Part shown: positions 6,358-8,326 of the stretch, piece after piece | Layout: the number at the start of each line of letters is the position of its first letter | Position numbering within the stretch: the first letter of the stretch is position 1 | Source: an uncultured Verrucomicrobiales bacterium | Lineage (GTDB): Bacteria; Verrucomicrobiota; Verrucomicrobiia; Verrucomicrobiales; Akkermansiaceae | Reading direction: 5' to 3' | Assembly: GCA_937905985.1 (NCBI GenBank) | Contig: CALCWC010000100.1 | Span: 1-8,326, forward strand | DNA: 8,326 nt | Position numbers and translations under genes: made by a program | The notes under the pieces: generated by a model | The model's input: the letters and a program-made list of their open reading frames with translations, nothing else | What the model was told of the DNA's origin: nothing | The model's database searches: none

Positions 6358-6860
6358 CCCATCTCTTCTCGCCGGATGCCTGCGCCCACTGCCGACTCTG
6401 CTGCAACTTCCACCGCCGCACCGCCTGGGAAACCCCCGCCCTGGAAGCAGAGGACGTGGAACGCCTGCGCAGGATGAACGTGCCCCTCACCAAACATGCC
6501 AACGGCGCCGACACCATCGCCCTGCCTTTCCTCTCCGGCGACCCCGAGGAGGTGGCCCCCTGCCCGCTGCTGGATACCTCCAAAGGCTGCACCCTGCCGC
6601 GCGAGGAACGCCCCTTCGAGTGCCGCATCTGGCCCCTCCGCCTCATGCACGATGCCGACGGCACCCTCCTCATCGGCTGCTACGATGCCTGCCCCGCCCT
6701 CACCCCCTCCGTGCAGGAAAACCTCCACGCCTTCGCCACCGGCCAACTCCTGCTCCAACTCCTGCAGTTCGCCCAAGACAACCCCGCCGCCATCCGACCC
6801 CTCGACCCCGCCTACCACATCGTCTGGCGCGCACCCTCCAAATCCCCTGTCTCGGCGTAG
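6351..6860 (+). CDS. CxxCxxCC-type cysteine cluster protein (YkgJ family)
   Basis: This 169-residue protein contains the family's N-terminal cluster CAHCRLCC (C11, C14, C17, C18), followed by CPLLD (C71), GC (C80) and RPFECRIWP (C91), with further cysteines at 110 and 114. Such proteins are thought to bind zinc or an iron-sulfur cluster; the biochemical role is unknown. The part after about 120 is helical-looking and not conserved in any way I recognise. The start ATG lies inside the end of the DUF2156 gene with a 7-base overlap, so translation is coupled and the two products probably act in one process, for example a metal-dependent partner or maturation factor. That link is inference. DNA here is very GC-rich at third positions. 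No clear terminator follows; only a small GC hairpin (6865-6877) without a T tract is seen. Confidence 0.85.
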   Translation: MLTHLFSPDACAHCRLCCNFHRRTAWETPALEAEDVERLRRMNVPLTKHANGADTIALPFLSGDPEEVAPCPLLDTSKGCTLPREERPFECRIWPLRLMHDADGTLLIGCYDACPALTPSVQENLHAFATGQLLLQLLQFAQDNPAAIRPLDPAYHIVWRAPSKSPVSA

Positions 6861-6891
6861 CAAGGGCGCGCAGCGCCACGCGAAGACGGAT

Positions 6892-6919
6892 AAATCTGAA
6901 ATCCGAAATCCCCAATCCT
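6892..6919. repeat. Four tandem degenerate heptamers (AAATCYG type)
   Basis: The units AAATCTG, AAATCCG, AAATCCC and CAATCCT follow one another without gaps, with AAATT after them. Heptameric tracts of this AAATCC kind recur as intergenic simple repeats in several bacterial phyla. Here the tract lies in the 138-base gap between the cysteine-cluster gene and the KilA-N gene, at the boundary where the sequence becomes less GC-rich. Confidence 0.75.
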
Positions 6920-6961
6920 AAATTGCCTCACGGCCAGCATGACTCCGTGGGAAATGAAAAC

Positions 6962-6990
6962 TTGACTTGTTATCGGCTCTGCTGCATCAT
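6962..6990 (+). promoter_or_regulatory. Weak candidate promoter of the KilA-N gene
   Basis: TTGACT (6962-6967) is followed after 17 bases by CATCAT (6985-6990), which matches the -10 consensus at four of six positions. The start of transcription would coincide with the ATG at 6999, and no ribosome site is seen upstream of it, so this would again be a leaderless message. The call is tentative because of the poor -10 box. Confidence 0.3.
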
Positions 6991-6998
6991 TCCCAGCA

Positions 6999-7808
6999 AT
7001 GGCAACGGCTCAAAAGATAGTTGTAGGGGAAACGGAGGTCTCCGTTTTACGCATACGTGACGACGACTACATCAGTCTGACCGATATGCTCAAGGCGAAA
7101 GACGGCGAGTTCTTCTTCTCAAATTGGCTGCGAAATCGCAACACCATCGAATTTCTCGGCGTATGGGAGAAGGTCAACAACCCCGCTTTTAATTGTGCCG
7201 AATTCGACATAATTAAAAGCAAGGCCGGACTGAACAGCTATCGCCTGAGCGCCAAGGAATGGATGCAGCAAACGAATGCCATCGGCATCGTCTCCCGCGC
7301 AGGGCGGTACGGCGGCACGTACGCCCACAAGGACATCGCCTTTGAATTCGCCATGTGGATCAGCCCGGAATTCAAGGTGTATCTCATCCGAGAATTTCAG
7401 CGTCTCAAGGAGGAGGAGCAGAAACTCATCGGCTGGTCAGCCAAGCGCGAACTCTCCAAAATCAACTACAGGATCCACACGGATGCCATCAAGCACAATC
7501 TCATTCCCGCCCAAGTTACGCCCCGCCAAGCCGCGCTTGTCTATGCCGATGAGGCGGATGTGCTCAACGTGGCCTTGTTCGGCATGACAGCCCGCCAATG
7601 GAGAGATTCCCACCCCAACGATAAAGGCAACATTCGCGATTACGCCTCCATCAATGAGCTCATCTGTCTCTCCAACATGGAAAACCTGAACGCCGTCTTC
7701 GTTGAAAGCAAATTGCCCCAACCCGAGCGCCTGAAAAGGTTGAACCAGATAGCCATTCAGCAAATGCGCGTACTCTCTGAAGTCGATACCCGCCAATTGT
7801 TGAAATAG
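6999..7808 (+). CDS. KilA-N domain protein (phage-type DNA-binding protein)
   Basis: This 269-residue protein carries a KilA-N domain at about 22-137: DYISLTDMLKAKD (23-35), NWLRNRNTIEFLGVWE (42-57), a variable insert, GRYGGTYAHKDIAFEFAMWISPEF (102-125) and VYLIREFQRLKEEE (127-140). KilA-N is a DNA-binding module of phages and large DNA viruses, often in antirepressors, and stand-alone copies are common in gut bacterial chromosomes. The C-terminal part (about 145-269) has WSAKRELSKINYRIHTDAIK, VTPRQAALVYADEADVLNVALFG and ARQWRDSHP blocks that recur in this chromosomal KilA-N family; their role is not known. The codons and base composition look more AT-rich than those of the genes to the left, consistent with acquisition. 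No other phage gene is visible in the window. It is intact, so it may be domesticated or the edge of an element. Confidence 0.85.
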   Translation: MATAQKIVVGETEVSVLRIRDDDYISLTDMLKAKDGEFFFSNWLRNRNTIEFLGVWEKVNNPAFNCAEFDIIKSKAGLNSYRLSAKEWMQQTNAIGIVSRAGRYGGTYAHKDIAFEFAMWISPEFKVYLIREFQRLKEEEQKLIGWSAKRELSKINYRIHTDAIKHNLIPAQVTPRQAALVYADEADVLNVALFGMTARQWRDSHPNDKGNIRDYASINELICLSNMENLNAVFVESKLPQPERLKRLNQIAIQQMRVLSEVDTRQLLK

Positions 7809-7830
7809 CCGGCGCATAGCTCACCAATCC

Positions 7831-7960
7831 GCCTGCTGCCCGAAAACAAGATTCTGTTCTCCGTACGGCATGTGAGAAAAAGAATACCTCCCGATGTGCG
7901 AGGTTCCATGAATCAACGGATTCAAGTCCTAAGCGGGGGAGGTCTGTCTGCCCAGCAGGC
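7831..7960 (+). ncRNA. Candidate structured RNA, possibly 6S-like
   Basis: GCCTGCTG (7831-7838) pairs perfectly over a long distance with CAGCAGGC (7953-7960). Inside are an interrupted hairpin (ATTCT-g-TTCT, 7851-7860, with AGAA-aa-AGAAT, 7875-7885), a seven-pair helix (ACCTCCC 7886-7892 with GGGAGGT 7937-7943) and an apical hairpin (TGAATC AACG GATTCA, 7909-7924). The apical hairpin and its flanks (7906-7926) resemble the hairpin near the 3' end of E. coli 6S RNA as I remember it, and its distance to the 3' end is similar. At about 130 bases the whole is shorter than usual 6S RNA, and the match could be chance. A 3' T tract follows at 7988-7993. The strand is uncertain: the minus strand also shows a stem (7904-7886) followed by ATTCTTTTT. 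Overlapping reading frames here look non-coding. Confidence 0.4.
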
Positions 7961-7993
7961 TACACAATCCCGCACCCCCGGTCAAGCTTTTTT
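7934..7993 (+). terminator. Candidate terminator with a long inner arm
   Basis: CGGGGG (7934-7939) pairs with CCCCCG (7975-7980), and six T residues (7988-7993) follow after a seven-base spacer. An inner small stem CTGC/GCAG (7948-7951 with 7955-7958) would fold within it. The large loop and the spacer before the T tract are not typical, so this is a modest call. The stem uses bases that the upstream RNA structure would also need. Confidence 0.4.
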
Positions 7994-7997
7994 CACT

Positions 7998-8028
7998 TCA
8001 CATTCCCACGCACGTCACATTCCTACGC
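7998..8028. repeat. Direct repeat TCACATTCCYACGC, two copies
   Basis: The copies lie at 7998-8011 and 8015-8028, start to start 17 bases apart, and differ at one of 14 positions. They sit directly after the T tract of the RNA candidate. Two copies are too few to call iterons; they could be a binding-site pair or a small duplication. Confidence 0.65.
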
Positions 8029-8128
8029 GGCTAAGCATAGCGGATTTTTACCCCGCTCGGCATGTAAATTTCACCCGAAAACCGCAAAATTTGGAAAATT
8101 ATGGGCTTTTGCCCGGCAAAGGAGCGCA

Positions 8129-8158
8129 GTGTTATTAGTTCGCGGGGTGTTATATTAG
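8129..8158. repeat. Imperfect direct repeat GTGTTAT(AT)TAG
   Basis: GTGTTATTAG (8129-8138) recurs as GTGTTATATTAG (8147-8158) with an 18-base period. Between and after the copies lie G-rich runs (GCGGGG, GCGGGGG), so the tract alternates TTA-rich and G-rich blocks. No function is evident. Confidence 0.5.
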
Positions 8159-8193
8159 GCGGGGGATAGTAGAGTCGTGGGTATAGTGTAGAG

Positions 8194-8313
8194 CCGCGCT
8201 GCGCGGATAACATCGCGCTTGTTGCGCTCGTTATGCGGCGGCATACGCCCGCCTACGCCGAAGGCTGCGGCGTGACGAGACCGCCGCGCCCTTTGCCACG
8301 CGCCACAGGCGCG
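8194..8313. repeat. Cluster of five short GC-rich hairpins
   Basis: Within 120 bases five perfect small palindromes follow one another: CCGCG-CTG-CGCGG (8194-8206), a stem ATAAC/GTTAT enclosing GCGC/GCGC (8207-8234), GGCG/CGCC (8237-8249), ACGCCG/CGGCGT (8255-8273) and CGCGCC-ACA-GGCGCG (8299-8313). This resembles bacterial repetitive extragenic palindrome tracts. A similar GGCGC-GCA-GCGCC hairpin lies right after the cysteine-cluster gene (6865-6877). The tract runs towards the window edge, so it may be cut off. Confidence 0.55.
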
Positions 8314-8326
8314 CGAATTTCGGCAA

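Larger units (their letters stand above)
7994..8326. other. Gene-free repeat-rich tract
   Basis: No convincing gene is present in these 333 bases. The short reading frames across it (for instance 7872-8138 on +, 8031-8213 on -) lack recognisable domains, ribosome sites and protein-like composition. The tract holds two different short direct repeats, a small hairpin AGCGG/CCGCT (8039-8056), a GGGC/GCCC hairpin around 8103-8114, an AT-rich patch (8067-8103) and a GC-rich chain of hairpins from 8194 onward. Composition switches sharply from AT-rich to GC-rich within it, as expected of accessory or element-edge DNA. Confidence 0.6.

Noticed and set aside
6929..6949. CACGG/CCGTG hairpin as a terminator for the cysteine-cluster operon
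   Set aside because: The stem has only five pairs with an eleven-base loop and is followed by purine-rich DNA, not a T tract.
7886..7943. A tRNA, suggested by the seven-pair ACCTCCC/GGGAGGT stem and a TTCAAGT-like loop
   Set aside because: The enclosed length is only 58 bases, the loop is not next to the 3' arm of the stem, and no anticodon arm or CCA context fits on either strand.
7872..8138. An 88-codon + strand frame downstream of the KilA-N gene
   Set aside because: It overlaps the structured RNA candidate, has no ribosome site or recognisable domain, and crosses the T tract and direct repeats.
7990..8326. A CRISPR array, suggested by short direct repeats
   Set aside because: There are only two copies of each repeat, with 17-18-base periods and no unique spacers, and no cas genes are nearby.

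Overview
The window looks like a chromosomal segment of a Gram-negative bacterium, most plausibly a gut-type Verrucomicrobiota (Akkermansia-like). The reasons are moderately high GC, E. coli-like -35/-10 promoters rather than the Bacteroidota type, weak or absent Shine-Dalgarno sequences, two small outer-membrane barrel genes, and a set of conserved but poorly studied families (DUF2156, CxxCxxCC, KilA-N). The taxonomic call is inference from gene style, not from a marker gene.

Left part (1-1904, + strand): two paralogous secreted beta-barrel proteins, each with its own promoter and its own strong Rho-independent terminator. The second has a near-consensus promoter and a hairpin in its leader. 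Both upstream regions carry the palindrome CACATGTG.

Middle (2005-5360, - strand): a tight three-gene operon read from 5360 down to 2005. It encodes N-acetylmuramoyl-L-alanine amidase A, a GT8 glycosyltransferase and a second, paralogous amidase B. The gaps are 8 and 15 bases. Both amidases have signal peptides, a stalk-like N-terminal domain, an intact zinc Amidase_3 domain and a basic disordered tail. The context suggests an envelope unit coupling peptidoglycan trimming to surface glycan synthesis.

Right of a divergent promoter region (5361-5466) lies a + strand pair whose ends overlap by 7 bases: a DUF2156 (phosphatidylglycerol lysyltransferase C-terminal-like) protein and a CxxCxxCC (YkgJ-family) protein. 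The DUF2156 promoter ends only 8 bases before the ATG, so its mRNA is probably leaderless or nearly so.

The right end (6861-8326) looks like accessory DNA. It holds a heptamer tandem repeat, a KilA-N phage-type gene with a more AT-rich look than its neighbours, a candidate structured RNA (7831-7993) with mutually exclusive pairings and a hairpin resembling one in 6S RNA, and a gene-free tract rich in direct repeats and short GC hairpins. The RNA candidate is the least explained part of the window.
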